A stretch of DNA of 16,478 bases from CAUZFZ01 sp963579025 (lineage in GTDB: Bacteria > Planctomycetota > Planctomycetia > Planctomycetales > Planctomycetaceae): positions 1-16,478 of the forward strand of contig CAUZFZ010000201.1 of NCBI GenBank assembly GCA_963579025.1, written 5' to 3'. This document shows, piece after piece, positions 1 through 6,438 of this stretch; position 1 is the first letter of the stretch; each line of letters begins with the position of its first letter. The position numbers were made by a program, and so were the translations under genes. Under the pieces are notes generated by a model that had not been told where the DNA came from, searched no databases, and was given only the letters and a program-made list of their open reading frames with translations.

Positions 1-43
1 GACACAAACCAGTTTCCCGACGGGCACTCGCTAAGGACTTAAA

Positions 44-994
44 ATGATGTTGCAGACCCACCGATCTCTGACGCTCGGGGTTATTGCCCTGAGTTTCGCG
101 CTTGTGACTGCGTCCGTCGCCGAAGCCCAGGAAGAGGGCCAGGGACGCGGTGACGGTCAACGTCGCCAGAGCCAGGGCCAACGTGGTGGTGGCTTTCCAA
201 GTGGCGGATTTGGCGGGCCAGGAGGAGGAGCCGACAAGATCAACCTTGTTGGTATCCAGCAGATTCGCGCTGAACTGAAAATCTCTGAGGAACAGCAGTT
301 CTTCATCGATGAACTCCGAGCCGAGCACCGCGAAAAATCACGCGAAGTGTTCAGCGGCATCGACTTCACTGGTTTTCGCGACAAGCCGGAGGATGAACGG
401 CGTAAAGTCATGGAAGAGATCAATGCCAAACGGCAGAAGATTGTGAAGCAGAACGAAGAAGTACTCGCCGAGTTTCTCACCGATACGCAAAACAAGCGGC
501 TGAGTGAGATCACTCTGCAGATTCGAGGAACCCGCGCCCTGGCTGATGCAGGCGTGGCAAAGCAACTCGATCTGAGTGCGGAACAGACGCAGAAAATCCA
601 GGCTGCTCTGAAGGCAGCAGACGATGAACGCCGCAAGATAATCGAGGGACTCAGAGGCGGGGCAGGGAGAGGGCGCCGCCCTGAGGGTGGTGGGGAACGT
701 CCCGAGGGTGGCGAACGACGTCCGCCGGGTGGCGGATTCGACTTCAATGCGATGCGCGAAAAAATGGAAGCCGCCCGTAAGAAGACCGACGAGAGCGTTC
801 TTGCCGTCCTGTCGTCGGAACAGAAGAAGAAGTACGAAGGCATGAAGGGCGCCGCGTTTACGCTGAATCGCGGAGCGTTCGGACGTGGACGAGGCGGCGA
901 GGGCGGAGGACGTCGTCGCGAAGGAGAAGGTGGTGATGGCGGCGGTCGCCGGGAGGGTGAAGGCGATCGTCCGCGTCGGCCAGCCGCCGAGTAG
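44..994 (+). CDS. Secreted Gly/Arg-rich protein with LTxxQ-like helical motifs
   Basis: Seen: 316 residues. Residues 1-28 form a signal peptide (hydrophobic stretch about 9-26, likely cleavage at AEA-Q). The mature N-terminus is Gly/Gln/Arg-rich (about 29-62) and is followed by charged helical segments. Three LTxxQ-like motifs appear: LKISEEQQ near residue 78, LDLSAEQTQ near 175 and LSSEQKKKYEGM near 256. The last 40-odd residues are a GRGRGGEGGGRRREGEG-type low-complexity tail. The start at 44 has AAGGA six bases upstream; a second ATG follows at once. LTxxQ helices are known from the Spy/CpxP periplasmic chaperone fold, and planctomycetes carry many such Gly-rich variants. A role as an exported helical stress or metal-binding protein is inference only. 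It is followed by a terminator, so it ends its transcript; what lies upstream is outside the window. The exact family is not recognised. Confidence 0.8.
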   Translation: MMLQTHRSLTLGVIALSFALVTASVAEAQEEGQGRGDGQRRQSQGQRGGGFPSGGFGGPGGGADKINLVGIQQIRAELKISEEQQFFIDELRAEHREKSREVFSGIDFTGFRDKPEDERRKVMEEINAKRQKIVKQNEEVLAEFLTDTQNKRLSEITLQIRGTRALADAGVAKQLDLSAEQTQKIQAALKAADDERRKIIEGLRGGAGRGRRPEGGGERPEGGERRPPGGGFDFNAMREKMEAARKKTDESVLAVLSSEQKKKYEGMKGAAFTLNRGAFGRGRGGEGGGRRREGEGGDGGGRREGEGDRPRRPAAE

Positions 995-1033
995 TATCGC
1001 GGATTCCAGTGCGAGCGATGACTCGATCAATCG

Positions 1034-1073
1034 AAACAGCCCGGCATGCCGTTGGCGTGCCGGGCTGTTTTTT
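1034..1073 (+). terminator. Rho-independent terminator after the Gly/Arg-rich gene
   Basis: A near-perfect stem joins 1034-1050 with 1054-1070 (core AACAGCCCGGCA paired with TGCCGGGCTGTT, one G-T wobble), closed by a GTT loop and running into TTTTTT at 1068-1073. It lies 40 bases past the stop at 994 and faces the plus strand. Read from the minus strand the T-run is poor, so it probably terminates only the plus-strand gene. Confidence 0.9.
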
Positions 1074-1157
1074 CGGCGACCGCTGCCCGGAAAGAGACAG
1101 CGATGGCGGGTCATCGCAGCGGCGGTGCAGGAACTCCCAATGTGGTCACGGAGTCGG

Positions 1158-1481
1158 TCACCAACCCAGAGACATGTTGGTCTCAATCGCCTTCTGAGCT
1201 TCGTGCAGGTCAGCTCCGGTGTCGAGCATGTACAACCGGATGGCGTGAACCTTGTCGCCCTTGGCCTTGGCCAGACATTCGCGTGCCACGTCGCAGGGGT
1301 CGGTGTGGCCGTCGATACCAAGCAGTCGTTTCGAGATTACCCAGATATCTCGCGGTCTCTTTGTCAGACGAACAATTTCTTCATCCGGGTAGTGTGTCTT
1401 TGCAATTTTTTCCGCCTGCTCCTGATTGTCGGCCCAAGTGACCATGATGTGTGCGTTCGTTTCGATCTCGAACAGCGGCAT
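1158..1481 (-). CDS. Small protein with L7/L12 C-terminal-like helix motif
   Basis: Seen: 107 residues, no signal peptide or membrane segment. The start at 1481 is well supported by AAGGAG nine bases upstream. The N-terminal half (1-52) is an alpha/beta-looking stretch (FEIETNAHIMVTWADNQEQAEKIA). The C-terminal half (about 66-101, ARECLAKAKGDKVHAIRLY followed by MLDTGADLHEAQKAIE) follows the pattern of the ribosomal protein L7/L12 C-terminal domain, where K-I-x-x-I-K-x-x-R-x-x-T-G-x-G-L-x-E-A-K-x-x-V-E is typical. It stands alone on the minus strand, 154 bases downstream of the Hsp20 pair and convergent with the terminated gene to its left. Function unknown; the resemblance suggests a protein-binding module, but that is inference. 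Confidence 0.8.
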   Translation of the reverse strand: MPLFEIETNAHIMVTWADNQEQAEKIAKTHYPDEEIVRLTKRPRDIWVISKRLLGIDGHTDPCDVARECLAKAKGDKVHAIRLYMLDTGADLHEAQKAIETNMSLGW

Positions 1482-1635
1482 CGGCAGTTTCTCCTTGAAT
1501 TAGGCTCCATCACCCGGCCATCGGGGAATCCAGTCCGCGCGAAGTATAGCTGCCGCAGACTGCCCCCTCCACGAGATCGGTCGCGTGGGACCGTCTGATT
1601 TTCAGAGAATCACGCATCTGTGTTGGGCGCTCGCC

Positions 1636-2067
1636 TTACGAGCCGGAAACCTGAATACGCCGGGCTTCCGCTTCCGGGGCGTGCGGAAGAAAAACTTCAA
1701 GCACGCCGTTGGTCAGCTTCGCGGTAATGCTTTCGTGATCAACATTGTCGCTGAGGATGAACGACCGCAGGTAATCGCCTTCGTGGTATTCCTGGTGCAG
1801 CAGACGAGATCCGTCGGGGGCCGCCGGGGCGACTCGTCCGAACAGGGTCAGTCGGTTGTTCTGGACCTGCAGCTCAAGCGTATCGAGGGACACTCCCGGA
1901 AGATCAGCTCGCAGGACCAGACCGGTGGGCGTTTCAAAAATGTCGATGGGCGGAGTGAAGACGTGACGCTCAACCGGCGAAGGTCCCGACGGAGTCGCAT
2001 AAATGGACGTATGTTCAGACTGGTCCGGTGGCTGGTCCGATTGCGGGCGTGTGAGTTCGTTTGTCAT
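1636..2067 (-). CDS. Hsp20-family small heat shock protein (second gene of pair)
   Basis: Seen: 143 residues. A polar, proline-rich N-terminal arm (1-36) precedes an alpha-crystallin domain at about 38-128 (PPIDIFETPTGLVLRADLPG opening; AKLTNGVLEVFLP at 116-128 is the A-x-x-x-n-G-v-L signature). The C-terminal tail carries an I-x-V anchor (IQV, 138-140) of the type that docks into a neighbouring subunit. ATP-independent holdase activity is known for the family. Its start lies eight bases after the stop of the upstream Hsp20 gene, so the two are almost certainly one operon. The two proteins are clearly diverged outside the signature positions, which suggests an old duplication and possibly mixed oligomers (inference). 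Confidence 0.93.
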   Translation of the reverse strand: MTNELTRPQSDQPPDQSEHTSIYATPSGPSPVERHVFTPPIDIFETPTGLVLRADLPGVSLDTLELQVQNNRLTLFGRVAPAAPDGSRLLHQEYHEGDYLRSFILSDNVDHESITAKLTNGVLEVFLPHAPEAEARRIQVSGS

Positions 2068-2075
2068 GGCTCAAG

Positions 2076-2519
2076 CTACCCACTGGTCACGGGGATCTGA
2101 CGCGGCTTTTCTTCCACGGCTTTCGGCAGGCGGATGCGAAGGATGCCATCAGTCAGCTCCGCACTCAGGTTGTCGTCGCGTACTCGATCCGGCAGTGACA
2201 GCGACCTCTGCCAGCTACCGTGTGCACGTTCCTGACGCCGGAAATTGTGCTCGCTTCCGTGATCATCGTCCTGTCGCGATCCGCTGACGGTCAGGACTCC
2301 GCCCGCGATTTTCACTTCCAGGTCCTCGGGGCTCATGCCGGGAAGCTCAGCGGTCAACAGATATTCGTCGTCCAGCTCGTAAAGGTTGATGGCCGGATAC
2401 TGTCGACCAAATCGCAGCCCCTGAAAACTGGCAGTGACGCCGCGTAAGAGTCGGTCGACTTCACGTTCCAGGTCACCGATCGAGTGACCCCAACTGTGTC
2501 CCCAGCGGAATACTGCCAT
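2076..2519 (-). CDS. Hsp20-family small heat shock protein (first gene of pair)
   Basis: Seen: 147 residues. The N-terminal arm has an amphipathic helix (about 14-27, IGDLEREVDRLLRG), typical of class A bacterial Hsp20. The alpha-crystallin domain spans about 41-132, with YPAINLYELDDEYLLTAELP opening and the AELTDGILRIRLP signature at 120-132. The C-terminal I-x-V anchor is IPV at 142-144. The start at 2519 has AGGAG seven bases upstream. It is the promoter-proximal gene of a two-gene sHSP operon; the stop is eight bases before the next ATG. I found no CIRCE element (the HrcA operator) upstream, so the mode of heat control cannot be read from the sequence. Confidence 0.95.
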   Translation of the reverse strand: MAVFRWGHSWGHSIGDLEREVDRLLRGVTASFQGLRFGRQYPAINLYELDDEYLLTAELPGMSPEDLEVKIAGGVLTVSGSRQDDDHGSEHNFRRQERAHGSWQRSLSLPDRVRDDNLSAELTDGILRIRLPKAVEEKPRQIPVTSG

Positions 2520-2887
2520 CAGACTGCTCCTGACATCGAACCGACCAGCGAGGCTGGAGCAAACAGTGTACCGCGACCGCCGGCCAATCGTCTGCAGTTA
2601 TAAGGCGTTTGAAAGCAGCACGTTCCGTCGACAGGGTGACTGTCGTGGTATGCTTTGCTCTGCCAATCCGGCAGAATCTGATGGAAGTCGTGACGTCGGG
2701 AGGGACTACGAAATGGGCCGCGGAGGACGCTGATCTTGCGGATGAAAGCGGATCAGCGAATATCCGCTGAATCTGCGTCATCCGCGGTCCTTTGTCTGAT
2801 TTTCCATTTTGGCTCCGGCTTCGCCACGTAGGGTACGAGCCGCGTCCGATTCAGTTCTTTTCGCTCAGGAATCAAGGTCACCGGAAT
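2520..2887. other. 368-nt divergent intergenic region (hsp20 operon / coaD)
   Basis: This gap lies between the starts of the divergent Hsp20 operon and coaD and should hold both promoters. I could not find a convincing -35/-10 pair on either strand. Its distinctive content is the imperfect palindromic repeat at 2717-2790, listed separately. The open frame from 2792 into coaD reads through non-coding-looking sequence and is not used. Confidence 0.6.
2717..2790. repeat. Degenerate palindromic intergenic repeat (CCGCGGATGA type)
   Basis: The outer arms GGCCGCGGAGGACGC (2717-2731 region) and GCGTCATCCGCGGTCC (2775-2790) are inverted copies with two differences. Inside, AGCGGAT (2747-2753) and ATCCGCT (2762-2768) form a perfect 7-bp inverted pair around an 8-nt loop, and GCGGATGA at 2738-2745 matches TCATCCGC at 2778-2785. 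The whole is built from degenerate copies of one short word, GCGGATNA. From memory, similar low-complexity palindromic units, reading as variants of ATCNGCG-TCATCCGCGG, are dispersed between genes in several bacterial phyla with no agreed function. Confidence 0.6.
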
Positions 2888-3418
2888 ATGGCCGAAGCCA
2901 GCAATCGCAACGCCGTCTACGTGGGCAGCTTCGATCCCCCGACGCTCGGGCACCTGGACATCATTCGCCGGGGGGCACGACTGTTTGAACGGGTGATTGT
3001 CGGTATTGGTATCAACCCGGAGAAGCGGGCGTTGTTCTCTGCGGAGGAACGAGTCGGGCTGGTCGAAGAGATGACCGCCGATCTTCCCAATGTCGATGTG
3101 CTCTGCTTCGAGGATTTGAGCGTCAGCTTTGCCGATCAATGCGGCGCGTCAGTCCTGTTGCGGGGCGTGCGAACGGTCAGCGATATCGAGTTGGAATTCA
3201 CAATGGCGCTGACGAACCACGCGCTGGCTCCGTCGCTGGAAACCGTCTTTCTGATGGCGAATGAACGCTACTCGCACATCTCCAGCACGTTGATCAAACA
3301 GATCGCCCGAATGGGTCAGGACGGGGCGGCCAACAGCCTTAAGGGATTTGTGCCGCCGTGCGTGATCACGCCACTGCTCGACAAGGTGCGCCAACCGGGC
3401 CGGAAGGCCACGGACTAA
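2888..3418 (+). CDS. coaD: Phosphopantetheine adenylyltransferase (CoA biosynthesis)
   Basis: Catalyses 4'-phosphopantetheine plus ATP to dephospho-CoA plus pyrophosphate, the penultimate step of CoA synthesis, in the cytoplasm. Seen: 176 residues, close to the family's usual 160-170. The nucleotidyltransferase signature YVGSFDPPTLGHLDIIRRG holds the T-x-G-H site at 19-22. RGVRTVSDIELEFTMALTN is the substrate-pocket segment, and SHISSTLIKQI with SST at 132-134 is the C-terminal nucleotide-binding motif. I chose ATG 2888 because it puts the signature ten residues from the N-terminus as in homologues, with AAGG about ten bases upstream; the open frame continues back to 2792 but that extension is not CoaD-like. 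Its stop codon overlaps the stop of the convergent propeller gene. Confidence 0.96.
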   Translation: MAEASNRNAVYVGSFDPPTLGHLDIIRRGARLFERVIVGIGINPEKRALFSAEERVGLVEEMTADLPNVDVLCFEDLSVSFADQCGASVLLRGVRTVSDIELEFTMALTNHALAPSLETVFLMANERYSHISSTLIKQIARMGQDGAANSLKGFVPPCVITPLLDKVRQPGRKATD

Positions 3419-4698
3419 TTGGCGGCGGCCGTCGAATTCTCGATCCGGTAAAGGTGTGTCTTCGTCCGGATTAACAGAGCGTCGTCGATCACACCGGGAG
3501 ACGACATGCAGCCGCCCGCAAGCTGGTTCTCTGCCAGGAGCCGGAATTCCTTCGGGTCGGCGGCCACAACGGCCATTTTTCCGTCCTCGCCGAACACGTA
3601 GATGCGACCGTTGGCGTAGATCGGCGAAGCACTGTGTCGACCCTCCAGACGGTGCGTCCAGACGGGGACTCCGTCCGCCATGTCGAGACATGACACAACG
3701 CCCTTGTCATTCACCATGAAGAGGTGATCTCCGACAACCAGTTGCGAGGGACGTGTCGGAGTTGACTTCCCGCAGGTCCATTCGACGTGCGTCTTCGTCA
3801 CATCGCCCGAGCCGTCCGGTCGCACGGCGAGCAGCCGCTTGCCGCCTTCCAGATTGATGATGACCAGCCCGTGACTGTACAGAGGCCGCGCTGCCGCGTT
3901 GTAACCGCCGTGGTAGACCTTCCAGAGTTCCTTGCCCGTCAGCGGATCGTATGCCTCCGTACCAACGGCCGCCGGGCAGATAAGCTGCAGTCGACCTTCG
4001 TGCTCGATGACCGTCGGTGTGCAGTACGCCTTCTTGGCGTCCCCGTTGTCGGTTCCGTAGTTGATTGTGCGGTTCGTCTTCCACACGGTATCGCCCGTGC
4101 CTTTATCGAGTGCCACGGCGTACTGATGGTCCGCACCATCAAACAGCATGATGAGCAGGTTCCGGAACGTGATCGGAGACGATCCCGGACCACGCAGGTG
4201 GTCGCAGGGCAAATCCTGTCGAGTCCATAGGATCTTGCCGCTGCCGGTGTCGAGACAGGCGGTCCCGGCACTGCCAAAGTGAACCCACACGCGTCCGTCC
4301 TCTACGACCGGCGTCGGACTTCCGTAGCTGTTGTAGCCGATACAGAACATCGGCTTTTCGATCTGAAAAACACGGACGTTGTGGACGATGTCACCGGATG
4401 TTGCGTCAACACAGACAGCAAACAGCTCCTTACCATCGGGCGTCGCGTTGGTCAGCCAGATCTGATTTCCCCAGACCACCGGCGAGGACCATGCTTTGCC
4501 GTCGATCGCTGTCTTCCACGTCACGTTCTCAGATTCGCTCCACTTCAGTGGCAGAGCCTTCGATGCCGCGTGTCCGTTCGTCTGTGACCCGCGGAACTGG
4601 TTCCAATAGTCGGCGGCGGTCAGCGAGTCGCTCGAACCAACTAGAAGAGCGAATATGACAACGGACAGACAGACGGGCGCATTGCGGGACGTTTTCAT
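3415..4698 (-). CDS. Secreted PQQ-type beta-propeller repeat protein
   Basis: Seen: 427 residues from ATG 4698. A signal peptide (about 1-29, ending LTAA-D) is followed by YWNQFRGSQTNG, a variant of the WPQFRGPxGxG start common to planctomycete exported propeller proteins. Blades carry the PQQ-like W-motif core: DATSGDIVHNV, DTGSGKILWTRQ, DKGTGDTVWKTNRT, DPLTGKELWKVYHGG and DMADGVPVWTHRL. Nine or so cysteines are spread through the mature part. No dehydrogenase catalytic domain is evident, so it may be a BamB-like binding or scaffold propeller rather than an enzyme (inference). The frame stays open upstream to 5472, but that part runs antisense to the kinase gene and lacks a signal peptide, so I reject it. 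The gene is divergent from the kinase (114-bp gap) and convergent with coaD. Confidence 0.9.
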   Translation of the reverse strand: MKTSRNAPVCLSVVIFALLVGSSDSLTAADYWNQFRGSQTNGHAASKALPLKWSESENVTWKTAIDGKAWSSPVVWGNQIWLTNATPDGKELFAVCVDATSGDIVHNVRVFQIEKPMFCIGYNSYGSPTPVVEDGRVWVHFGSAGTACLDTGSGKILWTRQDLPCDHLRGPGSSPITFRNLLIMLFDGADHQYAVALDKGTGDTVWKTNRTINYGTDNGDAKKAYCTPTVIEHEGRLQLICPAAVGTEAYDPLTGKELWKVYHGGYNAAARPLYSHGLVIINLEGGKRLLAVRPDGSGDVTKTHVEWTCGKSTPTRPSQLVVGDHLFMVNDKGVVSCLDMADGVPVWTHRLEGRHSASPIYANGRIYVFGEDGKMAVVAADPKEFRLLAENQLAGGCMSSPGVIDDALLIRTKTHLYRIENSTAAAN

Positions 4699-4723
4699 GG
4701 GCGGGATTCCGAGTATGATCGAG

Positions 4724-4752
4724 TTGCCGTCGACGACGGTCCGAAGTGTAGT
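4724..4752 (+). promoter_or_regulatory. Weak sigma-70-like promoter with embedded 13-nt dyad
   Basis: TTGCCG (4724-4729), a 17-nt spacer and TGTAGT (4747-4752) make a 4/6 plus 4/6 match to the housekeeping consensus, about 60 bases before the kinase ATG. A perfect dyad CCGTCG-A-CGACGG (4727-4739) overlaps the -35 box and spacer, a position where a repressor could act. It lies in the 114-bp gap between two divergent genes. Both calls rest on pattern alone. Confidence 0.2.
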
Positions 4753-4812
4753 GAAGTCTGAAGAGACGCAAGAGCGTCGACAGTCGGCCGTTTCGAGCAT
4801 TTGGATTGCGGC

Positions 4813-5796
4813 ATGCCTCGGCGTCAACTTACTGATTTCGAACTCGGCGATCAGATCGGCGCGGGAACCGTCGGTACGATCTTTCATGCCAGAGACCGCA
4901 AAGGCGGACCTGGTGTTGCTCTCAAACTGCTGAACCCGGGCGTCACGAACGATCCGCTGGTACGTCAGCGATTCGAACGCGAAATCCTGATCCTCAAGCG
5001 TCTCAGACACCCGAACATAGTCACATACTTCGATAGCGGCGAAACCGACGGACAGCTCTTCTATACCATGGAGTTCGTTGAAGGACGCACGCTGAAGGAT
5101 GTTCTGACAGGTCGAGGGCATCTGACGTGGCAGGAAGCAACCGAATGCGGCTGGCAGATTTGCTCTGCATTGCAGCACGCTCATAACCACGGAGTCATTC
5201 ACCGGGATCTGAAGCCGGCCAACCTGTATCTGTCGAAAGACGGCTCGGTCAAGCTGGGCGACTTTGGCATCGCACTGGATCTGGGAGCGAGTCAGATCAC
5301 CGATCATGGCATGACCGTCGGCTCCTACATGTATATGTCGCCGGAGCAAATCCGCGGCGAGCCTGTATCCGAGCTGACGGACCTGTACGCCCTGGGGTGC
5401 CTGCTTTACGAGATGCTCACCGGAGCACCGCCGTTTATCGGGTCCAGCTTTGCTCAGATTTTTGACCAGCATTTGAATGCGCCAATCCCCAGCGTCCGGG
5501 AAATGGCGGCCAGTTGCCCCGAGCCCATCGATACGCTGATCCGGCTACTGTTGGACAAGGATCCTGGCGGACGTCCTATCAATGCGCGCGAGGCACAGGG
5601 AACACTCGCCCAGACCTGTTTCGACGAGCGCGGCATCAATCTGCGTGCAATGTTCGAAGAACGGCTGGGCACGGCGGGAGTACAGGAACTGGTCGTCGGT
5701 GGTGGATATGAACGCGAAGTGTCTTGGAGCCGCCTCGCCATGATCGCCGGACTGCTCGCTGTGGGCATCGCTGCAGCCGCCCTGCTGGGCCGATAG
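4813..5796 (+). CDS. Tail-anchored Hanks-type Ser/Thr protein kinase
   Basis: Seen: 327 residues from ATG 4813; a TTG at 4801 would add four residues. All key kinase elements are present: glycine loop GAGTVG (16-21), VALK with the ATP-binding Lys38, a likely helix-C Glu57 in RFEREI, HRDLKPAN with catalytic Asp132 and Asn137, DFG at 150-152, and SPE at 176-178. The domain ends near residue 265. A short linker leads to a single hydrophobic segment at about 307-325 ending in Arg, so it should be held in the membrane with the kinase in the cytoplasm and essentially no outer sensor domain. It is the first gene of a run of four on the plus strand (48 bases to the membrane protein, then hpnC and hpnD). 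Its substrate is unknown; the neighbours suggest a link to the envelope or squalene synthesis, as inference. Confidence 0.95.
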   Translation: MPRRQLTDFELGDQIGAGTVGTIFHARDRKGGPGVALKLLNPGVTNDPLVRQRFEREILILKRLRHPNIVTYFDSGETDGQLFYTMEFVEGRTLKDVLTGRGHLTWQEATECGWQICSALQHAHNHGVIHRDLKPANLYLSKDGSVKLGDFGIALDLGASQITDHGMTVGSYMYMSPEQIRGEPVSELTDLYALGCLLYEMLTGAPPFIGSSFAQIFDQHLNAPIPSVREMAASCPEPIDTLIRLLLDKDPGGRPINAREAQGTLAQTCFDERGINLRAMFEERLGTAGVQELVVGGGYEREVSWSRLAMIAGLLAVGIAAAALLGR

Positions 5797-5844
5797 CATT
5801 CGTCTTTCAGAAACCGCGACAGATCAGCCTCATAAGGAATCGCC

Positions 5845-6402
5845 ATGTCATCCCGAATCGGCCTGTGCAGTTTTGCCGGTGGAGTTGCTCTGTTTCTGTG
5901 GGGAGCACTGTCGTGGGCGGTCCTTCCCATGCGAGTTGACAATCTGCAGGAGTTTAATGAAGAGGACAAAGTCGCCGCTGTTCTCGATGCGAGCACGAAC
6001 GGGCACGGTGTTTACGTTTATCCGAAGGGGGACGGGAAGCTGGCCAACGGCCCATTCGCCTTCGTCATCTTTCGCCCGGGAGCCACAATGCCAAGGTCGC
6101 GTCTGATGGTGCGAGGGTTTCTGGTGTGCGTGCTGGCAGCGGGACTGATGAGCAACCTCTTGCTGCAGTCGTCGGTTACGACTTACGGAGGACGAATTCT
6201 CTTCTGCGTGGTTGTGTGCCTCACCGCGGGCGTACTCGTGCGACTGTCTGACTGGAACTGGTGGCATTACCCGACGTCGTACATTCTGCTTGAGTTTCTG
6301 CATCTGTTGGTCAGCGGAGCCGTCCTGGGGCTCGCCATCGGCAAGCTCATCGTGCCAAGCGACAGCATCAGCGAGTCAAAGCCCAGCCTCGCGAAGTCCT
6401 GA
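5845..6402 (+). CDS. Conserved-looking four-helix membrane protein
   Basis: Seen: 185 residues. The start at 5845 has AAGGA six bases upstream. Helix 1 spans about 8-28 and ends in LFLWGALSWAVLP; a roughly 60-residue loop (30-86), probably outside the membrane, contains GVYVYP and NGPFAFVIFRPG. Helices follow at about 88-109, 115-134 and 145-169, with WNWWHYP just before the last. I recall WG-x-x-SW-x-x-LP proteins of this size and layout in other bacteria, but cannot name a family or function. It sits between a membrane-anchored kinase and hpnC/hpnD, with 36 bases to hpnC, so it is probably cotranscribed with the squalene genes. It could be a membrane partner of the pathway or simply a passenger. 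Confidence 0.82.
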   Translation: MSSRIGLCSFAGGVALFLWGALSWAVLPMRVDNLQEFNEEDKVAAVLDASTNGHGVYVYPKGDGKLANGPFAFVIFRPGATMPRSRLMVRGFLVCVLAAGLMSNLLLQSSVTTYGGRILFCVVVCLTAGVLVRLSDWNWWHYPTSYILLEFLHLLVSGAVLGLAIGKLIVPSDSISESKPSLAKS

Positions 6403-6438
6403 GCAACTGGTGGTCAACACTCTCCGGCGGACAACTGC

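Noticed and set aside
157..843. 228-residue minus-strand open frame, Ser/Arg/Pro-rich
   Set aside because: Its composition is what the reverse complement of the Gly/Arg/Glu-rich gene gives.
338..1321. 327-residue minus-strand open frame over the first gene
   Set aside because: It runs antisense to a well-supported secreted protein, crosses the terminator and has no recognisable domain; open antisense frames are common at this GC content.
1555..1600. CCACG/CGTGG hairpin after the Hsp20 pair as a terminator
   Set aside because: Short stem, ten-base loop and no T-run.
2520..2600. CIRCE or other heat-shock operator before the Hsp20 operon
   Set aside because: No TTAGCACTC/GAGTGCTAA-like inverted repeat and no clear promoter boxes could be found.
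2792..2887. 32-residue upstream extension of coaD
   Set aside because: It does not match the family and lacks a ribosome-binding site; the adenylyltransferase motif is placed correctly from ATG 2888.
4699..5472. N-terminal extension giving the propeller protein 685 residues
   Set aside because: The extension is antisense to the kinase gene, whose catalytic motifs are intact. ATG 4698 directly precedes a signal peptide and the QFRG start, so the long form is an artefact.
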